Origin: Halichoerus grypus
Taxonomy: Eukaryota; Chordata; Mammalia; Carnivora; Phocidae
Reading direction: 5' to 3'
DNA length: 64,000 nt
Assembly: GCF_964656455.1 (NCBI RefSeq)
Contig: NC_135717.1
Coordinates: 248,001-312,000, forward strand
The position numbers and the translations under genes were made by a program. The notes under the pieces are model-generated. The model saw only the letters and a list, made by a program, of their open reading frames with translations, was not told where the DNA came from and searched no databases. The stretch's first letter is position 1, and each line of letters starts with the position of its first letter. This document shows positions 55,860 to 64,000 of this stretch, one piece after another.

Positions 55860-56035
55860 TAAAACCCAGACTCTCCAGTTCAAATTCTGACTCTTCCACT
55901 TATGAGATTTGGGGCAAGTGCCTTTCTGAAGCTGCACTTCACTTTCTCCTCCTGTAAAACTGAGGTTGCTCATGGCTCCTATCCCATGGGGTGGTTGTGA
56001 GAATCAAACACCCAACACAGCATTGGGATCCAAGC
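55860..56035 (+). mobile_element. MIR SINE, nearly full length
   Basis: AATTCTGACTCTTCCACTTA, TGAGATTTGGGGCAAGTGCC, ACTTTCTCCTCCTGTAAAAC, TATCCCATGGGGTGGTTGTG and AGAATCAAACACCCAACACA run through the MIR consensus in order. Confidence 0.92.
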
Positions 56036-56044
56036 TCCTCTAGC

Positions 56045-56217
56045 CACTGCTGCTATTTTCCTTCAAGCCCTCACTTCCCTCTGCAATTTTTGTTCATTGT
56101 GTGATTAATGCCTGACTTTCCTCCTTAAGGGTCAGCTCCATGAAATAAAGATTCAACGGTGCCAAGCACAATGACAGGCTCCTGGTAGGCACTCAAGAAA
56201 TGTTTGTTGGATATATG
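56045..56217 (+). mobile_element. L2 LINE 3' end
   Basis: CTGCTGCTATTTTCCTTCAA, TTAAGGGTCAGCTCCATGAA, AATGACAGGCTCCTGGTAGG and CACTCAAGAAATGTTTGTTG match the L2 3' UTR. It continues directly into a GGAT array. Confidence 0.85.
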
Positions 56218-56745
56218 AATGATGGATAGATGGATAGATGGATGGATGGGTAGGTGGATGGATGGATGGATGGATGGATGGATGGGAGGATAGATGGATG
56301 GATGGGTAGATGGATGGATGGGTGGATGGGTGGTGGATGGACATATGGATGGGTGGGTGGATAGACATGGATAAATAAGTGGATGCTTGGATGGATGGAT
56401 GGATGGATGGATGGATGGGTAGATAGATGATGGGGGTAGATGGGGATGGATGGATGGGTGGATGGAGAGATGGATGGATGGGTGGATGCTTGGATGGATG
56501 GATGGATGAGTAGATAGATGGGTAGATGGATGGATGGGGGTGGATGAATGGATGGATGGGAGGATAGATGGTTGGGTAGATGGATGGATGGATGGATGGA
56601 TGGATGGATGGGAGGGAAGATGGATGGATGGATGCTTGGATGGATGGATGGATGGATGGATGGATGGATGGATGGATGGTTGGGGGATGGATGGGGTGGA
56701 TGGATAGATGGGTGAGAGGGTAGGTGGATGGATGAATCAATGGAA
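56218..56745 (+). repeat. (GGAT)n tetranucleotide array, about 525 bp
   Basis: GGAT units with GGTG, AGAT and GGGG variants; the longest pure block lies at about 56630-56680. Minus frames here encode His-Pro-Ser-Ile repeats only. It begins exactly where the L2 ends. Confidence 0.97.
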
Positions 56746-56749
56746 GAGA

Positions 56750-58265
56750 CACGTGAGGCAGTTACACTCTGATGTCCAACTGCAGTGCCCACAAGAGGCA
56801 CCCAGCCGGGTCCTGAAAAGAGAAGCTGTCTTTCCACCAGAACTGACCGATGCTTGCCTCCCACTGTGGAATGTGGGCCGCCCTGCAGCACAGCACAGAG
56901 AAGGGTTTGCAGCCTTGGGTTCCTAAGGGCCAGGACAAGTGGAGCTCTTGTACGCCCTGTGCCCATCTCCCAGGCGAGGAAGAGAAGATACAGGTGTTAC
57001 TGGGCGGGTGCTGGGAGGGTCAGGGTCCGCGTGGGGAGAGCCCTGCAGTGCCTGGGGAAGGCTGTTTGCCAGGGCCCCCGCTGCTGCCCTGAGTTGGGTC
57101 ATGTTGTGGGACGCAGGGTAAGTGCTGGCTGCTCTTTAAAAGCCAGAACAGAGATCACTGTGGGGCGTCCTCCCCCAACCCACAACGTGGTGGGCTTTGA
57201 GCCCCCCCAGGCCCCTCCCTCCTACCCCCTCCCTAGGATGCCCTTCACGCTGGAGTTACTCTTGCTGTTTTTTGTGAAAAATCCATTTATTGTCTTCATT
57301 GCTCAGAGAGCTACCATCTCCAGGCTGCGGCTTCCGAAGGCGTTGCCATGGAGATGAATTTTCTGTCATAAATAAAAGTATTCTGGGGTCAGGAGATCTC
57401 AAGCATAACTAGGACAGATTTTGAGGGGGAAAATGCCAGAATTTTTTAAGCACACGAGATGATGATTCGGGCTGCTTTTTTCCGGAGGGTGTTTTTCGGG
57501 CTGTTATGAATTTGGCATGGCAGCCCAGCCCGCCTCCGAAAGTGGGGTCTGTCCCTCCGCTGTCCCCAGTCAGGCCTCCCTCTTCCTCCTGGTCATGGGC
57601 TGGAACCCGCAGGACCTGACGGGAAATCCAGTGCGTGTGCTCAGGGCACAGTCGAGGACCCGGAGATCGGAGGGCTCCCGGGGGGTGTCCCCCAGGCCCC
57701 GGGAAGAGCCTACAGTGTTGCTGTGTGTCCTCAGTCACACTCTCCCTCTCTGGCCCTAGAGCTCCGGGTGGCTCACCCTAGGATTCTTGGCATATTCCTC
57801 AGCCTCCCAGAGTCTGCTCAGGTGTTTCCCTGGGAGCTTGGGGCCAGAGAAGGTGTGAGCGGGTGTGCCTTCTAAGGGCACCCCCCCACACACACGCACA
57901 CAAGCTCACTTCCCACCAGCCCCATGGAAGTTAGCTTTCGGGATTTCCTGTGTTCAGGGTCACCAAAGGTCGGTGTTTAAGGAGGTGGGGGAGGCGGGAG
58001 CAGAGCCGGGGAGGAAGGTATGCAGGGCTGAGGGGCCTCTAGCCGCCACCCAGGCAGACAGACACAGCAGGCCTGCAGCCAAAGGCTGTTTGCCAACCCC
58101 CCCACACCCGGCATTAGGTAAACAGAGTCCTCTGCCCACGGCCCCAGCCCCATGCCTTGCGCAGAGCCCCCCCATAATCCAGGAGCTGGGGCTGCTGCCT
58201 GAGGCTCTGTCTGGGAGGGGGCAGCTCCAGTCCCCAGGGTCTTCCCAAGGTAGCTCTAACCCCAA
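56750..58265. other. Single-copy DNA with a possible conserved island at 57.25-57.52 kb
   Basis: 56750-57240 and 57530-58265 are GC-rich without signals. 57245-57525 is AT-richer, free of recognised repeats, and contains an X-box-like palindrome (listed separately). Confidence 0.45.
57342..57355. promoter_or_regulatory. RFX X-box-like motif
   Basis: GTTGCCATGGAGAT has a perfect left half-site of the RFX consensus (GTTGCCATGGCAAC type) and a weaker right half. It lies within the AT-richer island at 57245-57525. Confidence 0.4.
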
Positions 58266-58269
58266 GAAA

Positions 58270-58715
58270 GGTGGCTTCCAAACAGATGAAGGAGGAGGAA
58301 GGGAAAGGGGAGGGGATGAGAGGGAGTGAGGGAGGAGGGAGGGGGGAGGAGGTAGATGGAAAGGGGAGGAGGGGGAGGAGGGGGAAGAGGAGGAGGAGGG
58401 AGGGACAGGGAGGAGATGGGGGAGGGAGGACAGGGAGGAGATAGGAGGGGGAGGGAGGAGGGGAGAAGGGGGAAGGAGGGAGGAGATGGAAGTAGGGACA
58501 GGGAGGAGGAGGGGGAGGAGGGGGGGAGGAGGGGGAGGGAGGAGGAGGGGAGGAGGAGGAAGAGGGAGGGAGGGAGAGGAAGGAGACAGGAGGGGGAGGG
58601 AGGAGGGAGAGGGAAGGAGGAGGGAGAGGGAGGGAGGAGGAGGGAGGAGGGGAGGGAGGAAGGAGGGAGGAGGGGAGGGCGGGAGGAGGGGAGGGAAGAA
58701 GGAGGGAGATGTGAA
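58270..58715 (+). repeat. Purine-only tract (GGA/GGGA)n, about 445 bp
   Basis: Almost exclusively G and A, mostly GGAGG and GGGAGGA units, with very few pyrimidines. Long homopurine-homopyrimidine mirror-rich tracts can form triplex (H-DNA) or G-quadruplex structures. The Gly-Glu-Arg frames in it are artefacts. Confidence 0.95.
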
Positions 58716-58794
58716 GTCCTGAAAAAACTCTCCTTAACCTGCAAGTATTCTGCAAAACACAGCCCCGATAATCCCCAGGACAACCCTCTCAGGA

Positions 58795-58860
58795 CCCAGG
58801 GCTGAGGCCCAGAGAGAGGAGGCCTTTCCCGGGGTTACGCAGCCGGGCCTGGGCACTGCA
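58795..58860 (-). mobile_element. MIR SINE scrap, minus strand
   Basis: GGGCTGAGGCCCAGAGAGAG and CCCGGGGTTACGCAGCCGGG fit the reverse MIR core. Confidence 0.6.
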
Positions 58861-58864
58861 CCTG

Positions 58865-59415
58865 CGCAGCTTCCCCAGACCTCCTCTCAGCCTGGGGCTC
58901 TGCCTCCTCATGAAGGTGACACTTTATTTATTCAAACACAGAAGGCTTTTGAGGCTGTGTGCCATCACGGCTGAGGTCGGCCAGGACTGCTCCCTGCCTC
59001 TCAAGGCCAAGCGGGAGGCCGTTCTAATGGCCATGCCCCCTCGGTGCCACACTCACTTGGCATCTCACCAGTGCTAGCCACATGGCCCTGGCACTTGCCT
59101 TCTGTGCAGGAGGGTTCTGTCTCCACGTGTTCGTGCAGGCCACACTGCACACTGGGGCACTGCACACGGCCAGGCCAGGGCACAGATGCCCACTACGGGG
59201 GGTGGGGCAGGATGTGACAAGGGCCTTTAACTGTGCTTCCATTTCTAGAAACACTGCATGCTGAGGAACTCAGCCAGATCCCACAGGGAACAGGAGACGG
59301 GGGGGGGGGGGGGGCACCTCCATGGCCCCAGAGGGACATCATCGGGTGGTGGCTAGAGCCAGGTGTGCTCCTAGGGAGCCAGAAGAAATCATGGTTTTGA
59401 AGAATATTTAATAAC
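58865..59415. other. Single-copy DNA with a 16-G run
   Basis: 59299-59314 is 16 consecutive G. Otherwise no recognised features. Confidence 0.55.
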
Positions 59416-60007
59416 TGGGAAGGTACTCTTCACAAGTGGAAAGAAACACGGAAGTACAAGGAGTACTCAAGCAAAACTGGAAATGAGAACACACACACCA
59501 AAACTCGTGGTGTGCATCTAAAGCCATGCTTGGAGGGAAATCCATAACTGCAAACTCCTATTTTGTAACAAAAGAAAGATCTCAAATCAGTAACTTACTC
59601 TTCTATTTAAGAAACTGGAACAGGAACAGCAAACTCAACCCAAAGCAAGCAGAGGAATGAAATAACAAAGATCAGAGGGAAACAACATAGAGATGAGAAA
59701 CAATAGGGAATATTAACAAAGCCAAAAGTCGAATCTCTGAAAAGAGCAACAAAACTGTCGAAACTTTAGCTTTACTCACACAGAGAGAGAACTCAAATTA
59801 CTAAAATCAGGAATGAAAAAAGGAAACATTACTACTAACTTTACAGAAATAAAAAGAATTATAAGGGAATACTCTTAACAATTGTACGCCAAGAAATTAG
59901 ATCACCTGGATGAAATGGATAGATTCCCAGAAACCTACAAGCTATGGAAACTGACTCAAAAAGAAAGGACTCCAAGAAAAATGAAGATCCATAATGAGCA
60001 GAGAGAA

Positions 60008-60052
60008 TGAATTCATTAAAAAAAAAAAGAAAGAAAGAAAGAAAAAGAAAAA
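60008..60052 (+). repeat. A-rich/AAAG simple repeat inside L1
   Basis: A-run followed by AAAG units. A local expansion of an A-rich L1 segment. Confidence 0.8.
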
Positions 60053-60686
60053 CTTCCTACAGAGACAAGGCCAGGCTTCTTGGGTGAATTCTACCAAAAA
60101 TTTTAAAAAAGAATTAACACCATGGCTTCACAAACTCTTCCAAAAACAGAAAAGGAAGGAATTCATTCTCATGGAATCATTTTTATATGTTGATACCAAA
60201 ACCAAGTTATCACAAGAAAAGAAGACCATGGACCACTATCCTTCACATACAGACATAAAAATCTTCCAGGAAATATTAGCAGACCAAATCCACCAACACA
60301 CACAAAAAAGTGATTATACCCCATGACCAGCTGGGGTTCATCCAAGGAATGCAAGGTTGGTTTAACAAACAAGAACCATATAATATATATACTATATTAA
60401 AGGAATAAGGAAAAATAACATGATCACCTCAACTGCAGAAAAAACATTTGACCACAACCCAATACTGTTTTGTGATTAAAAAAACAAACAAACAAACAAA
60501 AAAAACACTCAGCAAAGTAGAAACAGAAGGGAACTTGCTCACTGGATAAAGGGTGTTGACACAGCAAGCACCATATTTCATAGTGAAAGACTTAAAACTT
60601 ACTCCCCAAGACCAGGAGGAAGACAACACTGTGTGCTCTCCCCACCTCTACTCAATGCTGTAATGGACGTTCCAGCCAGGGCAATT

Positions 60687-60688
<2 letters not shown>

Positions 60689-60724
<36 letters not shown>
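60689..60724 (+). repeat. (AC)18 microsatellite inside L1
   Basis: 36 uninterrupted bases of AC within ORF2, at the 'gcaattaaac' position. A second short CA tract lies at 60817-60836. Confidence 0.96.
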
Positions 60725-60726
<2 letters not shown>

Positions 60727-61624
60727 AAAAACACACCAGATTAAGAAGGAAGAAGTAAGCTACTCCTATCTGAAGATGACATGGTCTTGTACGTAGAAAA
60801 TCCTAAGGAATCCAAACACAAACACACACACACACAGCAGAACTGATAAACGAGTCAGGAAGGTTGCAGAATACAGGATCAATACATAAAACCAATTGTA
60901 TATTGATCAGTATGCCCTAGCAATAAACAATCTGAAAATTAAATTAAGAAAACAATTCCATTTACAATAGCATTGAAAAGACTAAAATACTTGGAAAAAA
61001 TTTCACCAAAGAATTGTGAGATTTGCATGTTAAAAATTACAAAAATATCACTGAAAGAAATTGAAGACGCAATATTACAGTGGCAAACTCCCCAAACTGA
61101 TCCTTAGATTCAAGCCCCATCAAACTGCCTGCTGCATTTTCTACAGAAATTGACAAGCTGATCCTGAAATTCAAATGGAAAGACAGTGGACCTATAATAG
61201 CCAAAACAGTGTTGACCAAGAATAAGGTTGGCAGACTCACACTTCCCGATGTCAGCCTTACTACAACCTACAGTAATGTTGATGATGCGGTGCTGCCACA
61301 AGGAGGGACGAATCCTTGGCACGTATCGAGAGTCCAGAAATAAGCCCTTACATTCATGGTCAACTGATTTCCAAGAAGGGTGTCAAGTCAATTCAATGGG
61401 AGGAAAATAGTCTTTCAACAAATGGACAACTGGACATCCATGTGCAAAACAATAAAGTAGACCCCTGCCTCACACCATATGCAAGAATTAATTCAGAATG
61501 GGTCAAAGACCTAAATGTAAGAGCTAAAACTATAAACTCTTAGAAAACATGGTTATAAATCTTTACCACTGCATCTCCTAAAAACAACCTATGCACACAA
61601 ATTTTGGGCAACTCTGGTGTACTA

Positions 61625-61690
61625 TGGTCTCAGGCCACAGGTGAGGCGACCGAGGCCCAGAGAGGGGGCAGCCCTGTGTGCAGCCCCTGA
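61625..61690 (-). mobile_element. MIR SINE scrap, minus strand
   Basis: CCACAGGTGAGGCGACCGAG and GCCCAGAGAGGGGGCAGCCC fit the reverse MIR core. Confidence 0.6.
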
Positions 61691-61734
61691 CCCCCTCTAG
61701 GAACCCTCCTGGTGTGCGCCCTCTCTGAGACAAG

Positions 61735-61890
61735 GATGAAGGAAGGGAGGGAGGGAGGGAGGGGAGGAGGGAAGAAGGGAGGGAGGAAGAAAGGAAGGAA
61801 GGAAGGAAGGAAGGAAGGAAGGAAGGAAGGAAGGAAGGAAGGAAGGAAGGAAGGAAGGGAGGGAGGGAGGGAGGGAGGAAGGAAGAGCTT
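61735..61890 (+). repeat. GGGA/GGAA purine array with (GGAA)16 core
   Basis: GGGA units flank 16 uninterrupted GGAA units at 61793-61856. GGAA is the core of ETS-family sites, and long GGAA microsatellites can act as ETS-responsive enhancers. Confidence 0.95.
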
Positions 61891-61894
61891 CTGG

Positions 61895-63665
61895 AAACCT
61901 GGCGACACAGCCACAGCCTCTGGCTGTCTAGAATTTGGGGCTTGCTGGCCCTGGAGGACGTCTGAGCGGGTGCTGTGCTGGGGGGAGAGGCAGGGGGTGT
62001 TGGCGCTGCCAGGCTGTGCTGGAGGACAGGGTGGAGGGCCCTGGACCAGCACGGGGTGGGAAAGTGGCCCCGGGGCCGGGCAGAGCTCACAGCAGGCACT
62101 ACGGGGCTGAGCCAGGGACCCGGGGTCTTGGCACCAGGCAAGAAAGAGCCTCCTGTTCCAGGTGGCAGCGGCCTCTCTGGGAGCACAGGTCCAGCAAGTC
62201 TGCAGAGGCCTCTTTCTCGCCAAAAATGCAGCTGTAGGGAAAGGCTCACGGTCTCTGTCTGGGGACCCAAGGAGACCTGGGGCCCCTGACGGCGGGCACC
62301 GGGGGATGGGACGGGGACAGCTGCCTGCTCTCTGAGGCCAGTGGGGCGGAGCAGGGACCGGGAAGGACCCCAGGGGCAGCTGGACAAAAAGGCCAGGGTC
62401 CCAGCGCCTGTCCCCAGTCAGCCCCAAAGGAGGACCCCCTCAGGCACCTGGAGAAGGTGCTGTTGCCCCCTGGCATGCCCCCCACCCCCGGGCTGACAGA
62501 GGAAGATGCCCACCCAGGCCCATGCTCAGCCCGAGACACCAGCAGGCATCTCAGGAGCAGCAGGAAAAGTCAGAATGGGGCGCCCCGCCCAGGCCCTCCA
62601 ATGGGCACCCTCTGCAAAGGGCACAGCCAGCCCAGAGCCCAGAGTGGTGACAAGCACAGGGGTTTGGGGAAACTGTCCAAGGCTGGCTGCGCTCAGTCAT
62701 GCGCTCCGGATGCCTTGTCCTTGACAGTTAGGATGACGTGTAGTCTGGGAGGTACTCCTACAAGCCTAGAGTCCCCCAGGTAAGGTGATGGGGACTCATG
62801 GCCCATGTTCTGTGGGCAAAGGCTGGGGCCGACCCCCCTGGGGAGGGATGTAGCCCCCAGTGGAGCTGTCTGCTGGCAGCTTACCCCCCCAACCCCGCCC
62901 AAACCTGAAGCCTGCAGTGGGACCCCACCTGAGGACTGTCGAGGAGAAACTCAGAGGAGAAAGAAGTATTTATGTCTGTCTGTCTGTCTTCCTGCACATC
63001 GGAACCACAGAGGGCCTTCTGGGCAGTATAGCCCCTGGTGGAGCCCCAGTGGGAGCCAGAGGGCTGCAGGGGGTGGGGGGTTGCTTCATCCCCCAGGGTG
63101 CGCCAGGCAGGGGCCTCAGGCTGCCGTCCCAGCAGGGACTGGTGTCTGGTGCATGGCGGGGCAGTCTTCCCAGGAACGCTGCCCACTGATCGGCAGGCCA
63201 GGGGCCAGATAGCGAATACTCCACATTTTTTGGCGGCTCAAGGGCCTGGTTGGAAACAGTCACCGTTTTATTCTGTAGAAACCACACGCTTTGCGTCCCA
63301 GTGCCCTGCAGGGAATGGGGGTGGAGTCCAGCTGCCCCCACCCAGGGGCTGGGCACCAGGGGGTGACAGGCCAGGTCCTGTTCACCGCTGTCACCTCCGA
63401 GGCCAGGCTGGGTGCCGGCCCCCACCCCAGGGCGAATCCAGGGCCTCCTGCTTTGGTGCAGCCAGGACAATGGGAGATGAAGGACCCCAGGGGCCCCCAG
63501 GCCTCCCTTCATGAACCCAGAAAAGACCCAGACCCCCAGTCCTGCCTCTGAGAGTCCCCAGGTGGTGAGAAGACAGACCGGGACCCAGGCAGTCGCTTCA
63601 GCTGAAGGTGTGAACAGGGCAAGATGGTCCGGTGTGGGAGGAGTGGGCAGAGAAGCTTCCAGGCC
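61895..63665. other. GC-rich single-copy DNA
   Basis: No repeat recognised apart from a small TCTG tract at 62973-62990. Long minus frames (61578-62387, 61630-62427) run through the GGAA array, where they read Ser-Phe-Leu-Pro repeats, so they are fortuitous. 62805-63551 carries overlapping plus and minus frames with no domain. Confidence 0.5.
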
Positions 63666-63673
63666 CTCTCACC

Positions 63674-63832
63674 TATGGGCCACTTGGCCCACCCTGCACC
63701 TCCTCCACACGCTCTGTGCTCGCAGCTTGGCGAAGAAGACGGACGGGTGTGTGAGTTCGTACACTCTGCCGTCCCTGTTCGAGAAGCCGCTCGCGTGGGT
63801 GGACGGGTGGGTCTGATAGACCGTTTTGGGGT
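63674..63832 (-). other. Candidate exon in a CpG-rich patch (unproven)
   Basis: The one stretch here with protein-like texture. On the minus strand it is open in one frame and reads, in part, GFSNRDGRVYELTHPSVFF followed by AKLRAQSVWRR. It has possible AG acceptors at about 63833 (gtgcgcag) and 63813 (tctatcag), though the upstream bases are purine-rich, and a good donor context (ATAG/GTGAGAG) ending the exon at 63674. About 12 CpG fall within 95 bases (63720-63810), far above the surroundings. Against it: other frames, including two on the plus strand with a better acceptor at 63725, are also open, and I recognise no protein family. It could be an exon on either strand or just a CpG-rich remnant. 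Confidence 0.22.
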
Positions 63833-63834
63833 CT

Positions 63835-64000
63835 GCGCACCCTCCTATTCACGCTCCCCTGGCCTGGACAGCAGCTCCACCCCTACTCCTCCTTTGTGTT
63901 GCAAGGACCGGGGACTCCATCCCGAGGGCCTGCTCGGGGCCAAGCCCTTTGCGTACACCAGCACAGCTGTCCAGCAATGGTTTCCCAGAGCGAGGAGGGA
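63835..64000. other. Window edge, MIR-like end
   Basis: GGGGCCAAGCCCTTTGCGTA near 63940 resembles the reverse MIR segment 'ggcactgtgctaagtgctttac'. Nothing else is visible before the window ends. Confidence 0.4.

Larger units (their letters stand above)
59420..61605 (+). mobile_element. Long LINE-1 ORF2 relic, plus strand
   Basis: The best L1 of the window, covering most of ORF2 from the endonuclease/RT junction to the region before the 3' UTR. Landmarks: GCTTGGAGGGAAATCCATAA, AAGCAAGCAGAGGAATGAAA, GATGAAATGGATAGATTCCC, GGGTGAATTCTACCAAAAAT, ATGACCAGCTGGGGTTCATC, AGGATCAATACATAAAACCA and TCACACCATATGCAAGAATT. Where active elements carry the catalytic [F/Y]ADD motif this copy reads S-E-D-D (60769-60780), so the RT centre is mutated. 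Many stops and frameshifts. Truncated at both ends; two (CA)n tracts interrupt it. Confidence 0.95.

Noticed and set aside
56153..56966. Minus-strand His-Pro-Ser-Ile-rich frames of 199 and 257 codons
   Set aside because: Direct translation of the GGAT array.
61578..62427. 269- and 265-codon minus-strand open frames
   Set aside because: Both run through the GGAA/GGGA array as Ser-Phe-Leu-Pro repeats and overlap in different frames.

Overview
This window looks like nuclear DNA from a carnivoran mammal. I see no complete protein-coding gene, no rRNA or tRNA gene, no CRISPR array and no prokaryotic operon. The host call rests on two relics of the carnivore-specific tRNA-Lys-derived SINE family (CAN-SINE/SINEC) at about 18618-18795 and 37545-37627, both on the minus strand. 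The longer one has the stretch CTGCTTGAGATTCTTTCTCT, which resembles caniform rather than felid copies; that refinement is inference. All other repeats are old, general mammalian ones (L1M-type LINE-1, L2, MIR, hAT DNA transposons, MaLR-type LTRs), plus many simple repeats. All repeat family names come from recalled consensus sequences, because no library search was possible.

Layout. 1-5700: GC-rich single-copy DNA with MIR scraps and two LTR-type relics. 5.7-7.9 kb: a decayed plus-strand LINE-1. 8-13 kb: GC-rich single-copy DNA with an L2, two L1 pieces and a (TG)n tract. 13.1-16.2 kb: a minus-strand L1, a GC-rich gap, then a plus-strand L1. 16.4-19.4 kb: an L2 beside a GATA/GACA array, then a long TG-rich array split by a CAN-SINE. 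20-25 kb: a minus-strand L1, two MaLR-type LTRs, a 90-bp tandem duplication and a hAT relic. 25-48 kb: mostly GC-rich single-copy DNA with four relics of one old hAT family, MIRs, a disrupted L1 and AT-richer islands that could be conserved regulatory DNA (29.7, 34.3-34.7 and 42.4 kb). 48-53 kb: L1 and LTR relics around a CACCATCACCTC-like array. 55.8-58.7 kb: MIR, L2, a (GGAT)n array and a 450-bp purine-only tract. 59.4-61.6 kb: the longest L1 relic, then a (GGAA)16 block. The last 2 kb are single-copy and end in a short CpG-rich patch (about 63.67-63.83 kb) that is the only stretch I consider a possible exon.

The high GC, many variable-number and tetranucleotide repeats and few young SINEs would fit a subtelomeric or gene-rich isochore, as intergenic or long-intron sequence. 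This is inference. The many ATG-started open frames are the chance result of high GC: none has a recognisable domain, several cross repeats, and overlapping frames on both strands are equally open. No genes can therefore be said to work together here. The most useful leads are regulatory-like motif clusters, the unusual repeat structures and the candidate exon near the right edge.
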